DNA from: Bugula neritina
Lineage: Eukaryota > Bryozoa > Gymnolaemata > Cheilostomatida > Bugulidae
Direction of reading: 5' to 3'
Assembly: GCA_964035545.1 (NCBI GenBank)
Contig: OZ037768.1
Span: forward strand, 13,518,175 to 13,578,174
DNA: 60,000 nt
Shown here one piece after another: positions 30,841 through 43,400 of the stretch. The notes below the pieces were generated by a model. The model did not search any database. It was not told where the DNA came from and worked only from the letters and a program-made list of their open reading frames with translations. Each line of letters starts with the position of its first letter. Within the stretch, counting starts at the first letter, position 1. The translations under genes and the position numbers were made by a program.

Positions 30841-33800
30841 ATGTCTACAGGAAGGCCGAAAGAAAGGTTTGTTATTCTGTATATTGATTATATGAGAGAT
30901 TTGATGATGATTAGTTTTTATCCAACCTGAATTTATGGAAAATCACAATAGTTGACTACTTTGAATACTAGTTTACAGTATGAGTATAGTTCATTAGTTT
31001 CAGCTAAATGTTGTGTTTTAATATAGAAAACAACAGGTTGCTAGTTGTGTTTCAACCTTTACAGAAACAACTAGTTGTGCACTCCACACCGTGAGGATCT
31101 AAACCTCACTAGCAGCGTTTTATTTTTCCCATTTAGGTTCCTAGTGATGTGATATTTATGTTTTATCAGGCTATTTTTATTGATTTTTGTAAAAGTTTAT
31201 TTTGCAATATTTCAAGTAAAAACGTTATATTAACTTGTCACTTTTGTCTGTTGAAGGCCAATGTTGAGCAGTAGCCATGACAGTAAGCAGTTCAGCACCG
31301 TCTCACCTTCACACAGTGTTCATACTGGTGGCTCTTTCAGCAGTAGTTTTCCAGGAGAAACCTTTCATCAGAGTTACATGGTAATATGATCATTAGCATT
31401 TTATAAGTAATTTAAAAATAGTGTACAAGTATATAGAAACCTTGCTAATGAAGTGTGGGTCTTAATTGCGTATTCAGCTGCATTTCACTAATAGCATGTG
31501 CTGCCAATGGCAGACAGTATACTTCATCTATTGGATTTTCTCCTAAATTACATTCTTCTGATGTTGTTAGCAGTGATAAATTAGATTGTGTTATTCAACA
31601 TGGCTGATGTGAGCAATTTGCACCTACTGATAATCAGACTTTTTTCCACTAGAGCTTCCCGTCGCTCGGACAACATTCCATAATTACTATTGACCTATAT
31701 GCATATCTAGGGCGCATAAACCTAATTACACCAAGCAACTAGGTCAATATCTATTGATCGCTTGGCTGCTTTCATTTAGTTGCTGATAATGATTTAGTCA
31801 TGAGTTCAACCCTTTTATTGAATCAAGCCTGGCTGTATTGATAATGAAAGGTAAACCCTTAGAAAGGAATAACATTATTGCCTATAGCTGGCTTTGTATT
31901 AGTAGAGAATGCTAGGCTACATGAAGCGTACTCAAAACCAATGCCAATATTGTGACGCACATCAACTCATTTATTCATGGACAATCCAGATCCGAAGTAT
32001 AAATAGCAAAGTATAGTGAGCCTGTATGAATGTAAAACTATTGATATCCCGTAGCCAGCCTTTGCTATTACTTTTCACGATATAAATGTTTTTGTTGTAG
32101 TCCAAGCCAAGGCCCCTGGCTGTAGACCTTACCCACAACACAGATACAGTGAGCATGCCAGATAATCGCAGGTTGTCATTGTTACCTAGCCACTCCAAGT
32201 CCCCAGCTAATCACTCCTCTGACAGACATGGCATCCTAATGAACCGTGAAAGGTACAGTGACTAGTTCCAACACTATATCTTCACCATCTTCCAACAGGC
32301 TATATCTAATTGGCTGCTATTACTTCACATAGCATTCTGTCAGTCACATTTAGAGTGAGCCTTACACCCTTCAACACTGTGTAAACATCGTGATTTCCTC
32401 TCTCTTTCACTAACAAACTACATACAGCTGTCGGTCTTTCACACTCTGCTAGCTGTAAATGTTGAAACACGTCCTGATCATGCTCCCACCTCCTGTATCA
32501 ACTGTATATTGGTTAAACCTAACGGATTATCTCATTTCTGACAACTGAGAACATGTGAAATACTTTGGGGCATGGTCTCAAAATTGAGCACTCACCCGCT
32601 ACACCCAGTAATTCCTTGTATTGCAGTTAATGCCTTGACCTGTGCAACTTTTAGAAGTAGATGCAGCCTATGAAAATTTTAATAGACAAAAAATTATATT
32701 AGAGAAAGCCACTGCAGGCCAAAATAAAATTTATGCCGACTATCAACTAACTCAAGCTATTAAAATTTTCCTGTAGCTGCAGCTAGTATACTTGGGCATT
32801 TTCATTTTCAAAATCAAATTGAAAACAGTTGTAACTCACTTTAAACTTACAATTTCCCCATTTCCCTAATCTTGGCGCTTGTTAGAGTAATGTTTTGGCC
32901 CTCTAGTGGATAACTTAGAATCAAAACTGAAACACTCATTTATTGTGGTGAGACTACACTTATTATGGTATGACTACAGGAGCAGACTGCGACGTGCATC
33001 CAGGTTGTACTTGCTGGTAGTAAGTACTAGGACTACAACCTTCATGTAGATGTTTACTGTAGCCCCATGAACTCTCAACTTTCAGAGTACCTATGGTATT
33101 GGTTTAGTAAAGATTTAAGAGTCACCTCACACTATTTCATTCCTACTACCTTCTAATTATTACTTTTGACCTGGAATGAATATTCCTTACACTAATGAAA
33201 GGTGTAACTAGCTTAGAATGGCAATGGAGTGGTTGTGATTCAATGTTGGCTTTGTGTTTCACTGTGGGTATTGGAGACTGCTATGCAGGCGAGATGCTGT
33301 TTTCAGTGAGCACTCATAATAATAGTCCTCGAAGCTGGTCTGAGTGTAGCCCGTAGGGGTCCAGCGTCCTACTTATACATCACTTCCTTTATAACCGCCA
33401 TTATATATACTGTGTGCATCTGGCTGTATATATAATCACCAGCTAGTGTAGCTACTGAAGCTACTAGCTATATTATTTCATGCATTACTTCAGGTGATCC
33501 ATCTGTAATGTATATATTCAGCAATGCAAAAGATCAATAAAATTATAAGGTATAATACTATGCTGTTGCACAATCACAATGCATCATAAAGCATTCATCT
33601 AGAATGAGATATTATATTGGTTTGGGTAAGCCCTCCATTTCTATGTCAAATTTAATAGCTTGTGCTAATGTTGAAAACTGCAAGGCCTTGTAGTTCAAGG
33701 TCTCCTTGTAACATCCATATGCATCAATTATGTAGGCGAAGTTCTACTAAAACTTCAACTGCCATCCATACTTGCATGCTCTGTTACCTGAGCCCTTGAT

Positions 33801-36800
33801 GGCAACAGCCTCTTATCTAATCTGATTGCAAAAAAGCTCCATTACTCCTAAATTAGTTCTGAATAAATCAACTGGTGTTATTGTAAAACTGCTATAAATT
33901 TATATTGTGCACTTGCTGAGTAAGTTATATTTCATGAGACTGAAAAGGTTTTTAGAACTGGTAAAGTTGCTTTGCAAAGTAAGAGTATAAGTCTAAGAGT
34001 TGTTTTGAGACCTTTTGGTAGAAAAGGTTGATTTCTGAATCCCACTTCGAACTAATCATGGAAATCTGAGCTCCGAAACAATTTGCTTCCACGGCAGATT
34101 AGACAGGCAAGCATCATTTGCAGTGGGAATCTTTTTTAATCATGCCATATTTAGTCGAACAGTCATGCAGTTAAATCCTCTTCAGCGTGTTACGAAATCA
34201 TCATTAATCATTATTTCCATATGCCACCAGTATCTAGGTCAACGTTAGTTTATGGTTATAGGTCAAAGAGTGAAGTCTGCTCGCTATTCTGCAGCGACTA
34301 CTAATAGCCACTGTTGGTTGCACATGCGCTATGCTTACATTTTTCAAGTACGTAGGTAGAAAATATAGCTGTGGTAGTAATCCTTTTACCGCATTTTAAA
34401 AACCACCTAAAATAGTTTTAAATGTACAATATAAACCATAATTTGGGATGTTAACTGAAATTGTAACTTCGCCTGTAATAGTTGGTATTTCTACCACTAT
34501 TAGATGAGACCCCTGTGCTGTGAACATACTCAGTCTATCAACTTTTGATCCCCTCATCAACTGTTTAAGTTAGTTAGCCTCAGTTAGCCAACAGAGTTAT
34601 GATCAGGTTGGCTTCTTTTTGTTCTCTGCTAATATCTTCAATAATGAAAATAATTGCCAGAATCATACCTTTTAGGCTTGATGAATAATTTATATAACTA
34701 TATTTTAATTTTTTGGGTTTACAAAGTATATTGTGTGGAAAGTATTTGAGCAGTGCAAGCTGAGATTCAATATGGTGACCACATGCCTGTTGTCTGAAAT
34801 AGTACACTAACTAATACAGAGAGAATGGCTTCTCGTAGCATGAATAAGTAATTACTTGCATCATAAATTAGGAGAAAAGGGAAGTTGAGCCTATAGCCAG
34901 GTGAACTACGATACCAAATCTACCCCTGGTGATCCTCAACTCAAAGTAGCTTGAGATGGTAGCTGTTATAACGTATAACACTATAACACGGCGTCGTGTA
35001 AAAAAATTAAGTTAAGGATGTGAAGCATGATTTGAGACCAGCCTCAAAACTGGTAATGCGAATGGAGTTCAGGTTAGGTTTATATTCCCTCCCAGCAGTT
35101 TGTCTATTTACCAGCTGGCCAGCTATATTCTTTCTATCACTTTGATCACTTTCTGCACATATTTAGGGATAATCTACTGCTGCTAAAATGTATAATTCCT
35201 ACAGGAACACAGCTGTGCACCTTGTACTGCTTCAAAGCCATGTCACATTTTAAATCTGCTTTGCATATGTCTTGCACTCCACTACCTAATCTCCTATGTA
35301 GTACTTTCAAATAATACTTATTGTTATTCACTGGCCTTTGTCAAGTAGTTAGCAATTTTTCAATTGAACACCCTTCTACAAAGAGTATAATATTAACCCA
35401 TACCTGTACCAGTGTCTTGACAATTATTACTCATTGTTACTGCTGATATGTGATGCAGAATTTGTGTTGCTTCAAGTGAACATGAGTTAGGCTTCATTGT
35501 ATACTCACATTGATATAGTATCAACTGACAAAGCCTAGGGCCTAGCGTTCTAACCTTTTTTGTGCTCTAGTAAAGTCGCACACCCTTCCTTTCAGTAAAC
35601 GGTCATACGGGTCACCTTGAAATGAACTGCTAAAATTTTTTTGTTTATAAACTTGAAATATTTATATTTTATTGGGAAGGGGTTTTCTATTGTAGTTGAG
35701 TCATCAAGATAAGCCCTATAACTTGCCCGGGGTGAAACCCGTAGTCTAATGCATTTCTTGTTCACTATTTATGTTTGTGGCAACTGATAAGAATTAACCT
35801 GTATAATGCCGTACGTGGCATTGGTATTGGTCCAAGGCCAATCATAGGTTACTAGCATCCTAGTAGGCAATAGCTACTAGTTGCTGTTACTAACTAAGCT
35901 GGCTGCACACCCAGCGTGCTACTAACCATCACCCGATCATGTGGTCGCAGTATTGATATTACAGGAATTCGTAGCGTTTAGTAGGGTAACACAGTACCAC
36001 CAACCAACGATGTGCATTACTTGATGTTTGCAGTTGTTACACTCTTCAACCTTTACCCTTTCTGTTGGTGATGGTTAAGCAGCTATGAAAGCTGTACATG
36101 CTCAAATTTTAAGATATCCCAGTTATATCAGTCAATAGGGGTGTTTGGTGTGGACATATTATATTGCTGTTGAATGCAGAGAAGCCTATTTTCAATTAAT
36201 TTGGGTTTATAACTGTTTGTAGGACATTTAAGGGAGGGTTAAATTATGTATCATTTCACAGATGACAAGTAAAGTAGTTTTAGTCTAACTTTCTACCACT
36301 CTATCCCCAACTCGTTGTATATTGTAGGGTGCATCTTGGTGGATACGGTGATGCCCTGGCTATGCCAAGAGTACACCAGGAGAAAAGAGGTGCTACTCTT
36401 CAGAATGATGCCACCATGCCCTCACCAAAGAAACCGCGATATGATGGAAGATTTCCTACCACTTCAAATGTTCCAATAGCCTTAGCTCAACCCTTACGGA
36501 TTGACACTGGTCTCGACTCCATCAAAATAAAAGTAGGTGACAAGCTGAACAATTAGTGCTATGGCTGTATGAATATTTGCTGTGTTATGCTGGAAGAAGC
36601 AGGCATCAAGTATGTTGATGTGAGATTTGTTGACTGGTAACATCACGAACTGCTACTAACTTCTTCACTTGTCAAGTCTATTAGTGGTGTCTGAGTTTCT
36701 CAGTAATGTACGTTAAAAGGGCATTGATTACACATTAGCCTGCTTTTGTAATGACATATTATTGAATTCAGTTGACATCTGGCCTGATGGATCTGAACTT

Positions 36801-37415
36801 GTAGGATGTTTATTGTCCAGTACTGCTTGTTAGTCTGCCCACTCGACGGCATATGTTACCCTCTGCCATGCAGTACACAGGGATTCTATTCTTTCAATGT
36901 AGCGTCACCTCTCGTCTACAAATATTTTATCCTCCCATTTCCTTCCCAAGCTCATCAACTTTTCAGTATGGTTCCTTACAACTCTTATATCGAAATACAT
37001 TTGTAGGTGAAGGTACATAATTATAAAAATGGGGGAAGGGAAATAGTTCAACTGCTATTTAGCAGGGGTTAGTAATTAGACTTTGTTGAGCTGAATGGGT
37101 TACATGAATCAGGCAGCTAAGGAAATGTCAATATTCACCAACTTTGTGTTGGCTGATAAATACTCAACTCATGCCTAACATAAGATGTATATCTAGTCTA
37201 CATTATAATTATATAGTGTACATGACAACCAGTAAGTGTACATTAGTCTACTAAATATGGAGAGCTGATAGTGTAACTGGGCAAGGGGTTGTGTAAATGG
37301 TGCTGTACTGTTTAGGACTTTGGTAATGCTGTAGCTAGTACTAGTAGTAGTAATACTTGTACTACTACTACTGCTGCTACTACTACTACCACTACTACTA
37401 CTACTACTACTACTG

Positions 37416-37496
<81 letters not shown>

Positions 37497-40400
37497 GTAA
37501 TAGTAGTACTAGTACTTGTGCTGCTATAGCTAGTACTGCTATTACTGGTACTGCTATAGCTAGTACTGCTATTACTAGTACTCGTACTGCTATAGCTAGT
37601 ACTGCTATTACTAGTACTACTAGTACTTGTACTGCTATAGCTAGTACTACTAGTACTTGTACTGCTATAGCTAGTACTGCTATTACTTGTACTGCTATAG
37701 CTAGTACTGCTATTACTTGTACTGCTATAGCTAGTACTGCTATTACTTGTACTGCTATAGCTAGTACTGCTATTACTTGTACTGCTATAGCTAGTACTAC
37801 TAGTACTTGTGCTGCTATAGCTAGTACTGCCACTACTTGTACTGCTATAGCTAGTACTACTAGTACTTGTGCTGCTATAGCTAGTACTGCCACTACTTGT
37901 ACTACTATTATTAGTGCTACTGCTTAACATACTACCTACTACATATCAACTACTAGTGGGCTATATTAGGTGGTAAGCTGTTTGTTACTACTAATGCTAT
38001 CTACTAGCTTAGTGTTAGTGGTGCTCTCCAGTGCCTACTTGGCTAATATATAAAATGCACACGTTATAGCCACAACAATGTTTTGATATAATTATATGCT
38101 GGAGCCATGACAGTTCATCTATTGTATTCAATGTTCAGCTACCTGTGTAATAGAATTGTAATAATATTGGTACACCTAGGTGTGTGATTGAAGACCTCTT
38201 CCTATATGTAGACATCGTGAAAACTTTGTCAATTGCCCTGTCCGTTCAGACACTACATTCCCAAGTTTGCTGGCTTGAACAACATATTGAATGTTGTGCC
38301 TTAACTAAGTCTGAAGACACTTAATATGCTATCGAACAGTTATTTTTTTTAACCCAAGAAACCCAGTCTCATTGAATTTCTATGAAACAATTATTTGGCA
38401 TCAAGTTTTACAGTGACTAGTATAATTATATGTACATCGCTGGTAGCCACATAAAGGTTGCCTGCCAGCCCTAGCCTGCTGTACAGTACTAGGTAGTGAA
38501 CTCATTATCGGACAAACGGGTTGCTGCTAGTAATAGCGCTACTAGCACGTATACAGTTTCATCATTGATCACGTCTCTTCAAACTGCATAGAGGCTCAAC
38601 AAGTTATTATATAACTTAGCAAACGTGGCAGCTAAATAATCAATAGAAGATAACATTTGAATATAGTTTCATGTTTATATGCCCCAGCTGAATTCTTCTT
38701 TAGTAAGCTGTTATTACTTTCTCGGCTGCAGTAGCTGAAATCGTTATTGTTAGATTTGTTCTACCAAATGTTGTTTTTCATATAATATCCTTTCAATGCA
38801 ATTAATTCCCACAAGAGCTTCAATTAAAAGCCGGATTGTAAGTCTAGCCTCAACTAGGGGCAGTAACCTCGAAAAGCACAATTGGTAATTTGAATTTCAT
38901 ATACACAACGATACGTTTACTGTTAGCAGGTGGAGCCCCCTGGTGGATATCACCCTGAAACAGAGGCAATCTCTCCCACACTGCCCACAGAAAGCCATGA
39001 CAGCAAGTCCGATATAGTTCACTCTATAAACGAGGTTGACAGAGAGATTAATCTCATAGAGAACCAGATTCAGCAGCTCCATAAGACACAGGTAACACTG
39101 GTAACACAGGTAACACTGGTAACACTGGTAACACTGGTAACACTGGTAACACAGGTAACACAGGTAACACTGGCACTGAGTCAGTCTGTCTAGGCCAGAT
39201 TGCAGCATATAATAATGGCCCTCTTGTTACTAAGATAGATCACCAGAAGTGGATGACCTGATTACTATAATATGATGACCATGTAGATCTAGTTACTCTA
39301 GAAGTGAGTCTATTGATGGGTTTTCAAAGTTATCCCTGCATCTTTGACAGTTGTATTGTATTCTATTTGTTATGGGTGAATTCCTAAACCTGGTGTATCG
39401 GGTGCTGTGTTATTTATAAGAATAAATACATGTTACTGTAAATTAGTAATATATTATGCATATAGTATATTATATATATTGTAGTATATTATGCATGTAA
39501 GATGTTGTGTGTATAGTAGATTAGTGTATAATAGATTAGTGTATAGTATATTAGTGTATACTGTATAGTATACTAGTGTACAGTATATTAGTGTATAGTA
39601 TACTAGTGTACAGTATATTAGTGTATAATATACTAGTGTACAGTATATTAGTGTATAGTATACTAGTGTATAGTATATTAGTGTATAGTATACTAGTGTA
39701 TAGTATATTAGTGTATAGTATACTAGTGTATAGTATATTAGTGTATAGTATACTAGTGTATAGTATATTATTGTATAGTATACTAGTGTATAGTATATTA
39801 GTGTATAATATATTAGTGTATAGTATATTAGTGTATAGTATACTAGTGTACAGTATATTAGTGTACAGTATACTAGTGTGTAGTATATTAGTGTACAGTA
39901 TATTAGTGTATAGTATATTAGTGTATAGTATATTAGTGTATAGTATACTAGTGTACAGTATATTAGTGTATAGTATATTAGTGTATAGTATATTAGTGTA
40001 TAGCATACTAGTGTATAGTATACTAGTGTACAGTATACTAGTGTACAGTATATTAGTGTATAGTATATTAGTGTATAGTATACTAGTGTGTAGTATATTA
40101 GTGTATAGTATACTAGTGTATAGTATACGCCATGTTATATATGCACAGTTACAGCTAGAAGCCGAAGCTGCCAAGCCAAAGGGAGACATTGTTGAGGAGG
40201 AGTCAAACAATGAGTCTTCAAAACCTTTAACCATTGCTCAAATAGTGTACAGCGGAAATAGAGTGAGTTCTCATTTCTATAATATACAACAATTCTGCCT
40301 TATCCTTGCTACATAATATGCCTTATTCAACTGTCTTTCATCTCTCATGCTTGCATATTTTTCACAGAAATTAGCCCATCGGTCACACAATGTGCTTCAT

Positions 40401-43400
40401 GGCCTTGGAACGCCCACTGAGTTACCCTTATTCCACCAACCTTGTGATACCGATGTGTTCAATGACAATGTCAAGCACTTTCAACACTTCAGACCGGTGC
40501 TGGAGTTGCACTTTAAGAAAAAGGCGCTGGAAAGAAAGAAAACTGAAAGCGAATTTGCCGATATCTATGAAAGTTCAGTAACTAGTTGGCTGAAAAAAGT
40601 CGACACTAAAACTCTTAAGAAAAAGTAAGTTGAAAAATAAATTACATAATTTTGGGTGAGTTTAGTTTTAATTAATCTAGATGTAGAACCTTTGTTGCTA
40701 GTGGACAGGAAGTTCCCAATGCCGCCTAGAGTTGATCATGTGACCAGTTGTTTGCTGTGTGTAGTAACTGGCAGTAAGTTGTCTGACCTCTGAGTGACTC
40801 TTGAATTCACAGGCTGTTGAGCACACATGCATTGTTCCTATCAACTTATTTTTATGCTGCATTACGCCTGTTAACATTGTGCCATTGTAGTATAAAAGAT
40901 ATGAAAACGAGAGAGTATTTTGAAAAGGTTTTCCCTGAAATAAAAAAATCTCGTGAAGATAAAGAACGAATAACAAGGTAAGTACATTATTGCTTTTAGC
41001 ATGTTGATCTACTTCTGTCTACTGGTACTAAAAGACTGCAGAGTGTTTTAATAAGTGTCATTTATTATAATTATTGTGCGATAATTTTAGTCGTGTTGGT
41101 GCTAGGGGTGTTGGTGGGGCGTACGCAAGGACGGAGGCTGAGTTCGAACAGATCATAGATGGCATAAATGAGCAAGAGGTAAGTTGTGTTACACATTACC
41201 CCTCTTAGCTGTGTGCTTATAGAGCATGCTGTTGCTTACAGGTTTTCTAGATGTCATTAAATATAACAATTGGGATATCATAACATGTTGGGTATATGCA
41301 GTGTGACTGACTGTTCTTGATTGTTTATTAGTTGAGGAAATAGCTTTAAGGTATTTAGGTAATGATAAGAAAACAGCAATACGTTGTCACAACACTTGAA
41401 CCTAAGGCTATTCGTTTAACTGTTTATTATATGACTAGCTGTGGCAGGTGAGTCAAGATAGCCATAGTGTTTACATCTCTGCATTTTACACCAGAAAATA
41501 TGAGCTGAAAGATGTTATCAACAGCTGTTAGTTTATTGGTCACCCTGCTTTATGTTCCACATATTATGGATTTCACATTGCGGTTATGTAATATGCACAC
41601 ACAAACTGGAAGTCATGTTTATGATGGTAGAATGCAGCAGCTGCAGCAGCACTCACTGCATTGGATTCGAGAGCAATAATCATTAAACTGAACTAGAACT
41701 TTCTGCATTTACTCTACAATGTTCGTTTAAAATTTATGGAGTTATGTGCTCCTGAAAGTTCAACACTTAATTTGAAGTTGTCTACTCTTGATTTGTTTAC
41801 AGGAAGAAGATAAGAAAATGAGGGCTTATGCCATAATACCACCTATGCTTGGGCAAACAAATAAAGCTCTCAAGTTTACCAACAGAAATGGTCTGATTCA
41901 GGAACCCATGTCTGAGTACAAAAAGCATAAATTATCAACAAACTGGTCTAATGAAGAAAAAGAAATATTTAAAGAGAAATATTTGGATAGACCAAAGCAG
42001 TTTGGCCAGATAGCAGACTTGCTTGAAAAAAAGGTAGAAATGTGTGAAGTATGCTCGCGTATCTTGCATGCCAGCAATAGTTCATATGACTAGTTATTTG
42101 GGTTGTGGGATTTGCTAGCTTCTTCCCTTGTCTCTCCACCTTCTCCTATGGCTATCACCGTCCAATCATCTTGCATGTTATACTCTGGTGCTATTGCAAA
42201 TCAAACTAACGATGTTTTTTTAGAAGATCTTCTGGCAGTTCTATAATATGATTAACTATTTATGCAACAGGACTGATAATTTCTCTGAATCCATTTGCTC
42301 TGTTCATATGCATCATGCTGAGTGTTTACTGATAAATATACAAATTCTTTTCTTGCCTGCCACTCTTTCCTTCTACACTTTCCTTCTCTGTATACAACCT
42401 AGACATTTTTCCTAGGTTCTTATCTCTGTTATTTTCCTCTTATGCTATTTTTTAATTTATTTTTATTTTATTTGTCTTTCGTTCAACCATTCTATCTCTA
42501 ATATGCCTGCAATGGTGTTGAACTAAATTATGCAAATTGTTATGAATAAATTATTTTAAAAAATTTATGTAGGCCTACGGCAAAGTTTTCACAGTCTGGC
42601 ATTTTGTTTACCTGTTTCCAAATGCTACTGTCATGATAGGTTGGAAATATGCTGAATAAATAAATAGAATATATGACGTAGTTGGGCTGGAAATTCAACA
42701 GAATTTGATGTCATTAATCTAGAACTTTTTTCTGCTCATTGCCCATGCATTCATGCCAGTTGCTGTAGACTGACTGTCTATTTCTTCCTTGCTGCTTGCT
42801 GCTTGCTGCAAACCTTTCTACTTATATGCATCACATACTCTGTAGTTGTTAAAGCTGTATGTAAACAGGTGGGTCAACTAGCAATTTAACTTTTCTATCT
42901 TAAATTATATGTGTTGTTACTATTTGTTACTTAATTTAGTTTTATTCTCTTGTTTTACTGTTGAGCTGGTAGCATAAGTTGAAGTGGACCACAACACAAT
43001 CTGCAACCTATATTTTTCTTAGATAAATAATTTGTGTACATGAAGAACAAACATGTTGATAGCAAGATGATTTTTGATAGTTGTACCACTGCATAATTGA
43101 ATACATCCTTTGCCTGAATTACCAATATGTCAGACCAAATATGCTTAGAATACATGTTCATATGCTTGTGCGAATAATGTTGGTGAATTTGCATATCTAA
43201 TGGAATTACTAATGCTGGTGTCATCCAAAAGTTTTGCAACAAATATGCAAGTTTTGTGACGCTAATGGTACATCTGACCTATCAAGATATTCTATTATTA
43301 GTTACAAAACCTTTAGTGACCAATGGTTGTGTTTCCTTGTATCTTGTTGTTTTGCCATTTGTACATTTGCACTCACTACTGGTCATCAGCCTCTCCACAT

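Larger units (their letters stand above)
38930..40262 (+). other. Corepressor N-terminal coiled-coil coding segment (two exons)
   Basis: Exons 38930-39091 and 40149-40262 encode INEVDREINLIENQIQQL and, after the junction, LQLEAEAAKPKGD. This matches the VDREI...KKKQQQLEEEAAKP region of vertebrate NCoR/SMRT, which assembles with TBL1 and GPS2 in repression domain 1. The intron interrupts the helix exactly at the glutamine before LQLEAEAA. Confidence 0.9.

Noticed and set aside
37500-37925. CRISPR-like array of 30-bp units
   Set aside because: Units are contiguous with no unique spacers, and the context is an animal intron.
37193-37930. Long minus-strand Ser/Thr-rich reading frame (245 codons)
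   Set aside because: It is read straight from the trinucleotide and 30-bp repeats; another frame of the same strand is open too. It lies in a corepressor intron and has no domain or non-repeat coding support.
39551-40316. Overlapping open frames of about 230-245 codons on both strands (VYSIL and YTNIL repeats)
   Set aside because: Both result from the 15-bp period and the absence of stops in two registers. The plus frame joins a real exon and is discussed as a splicing oddity, but it is not called a separate protein.
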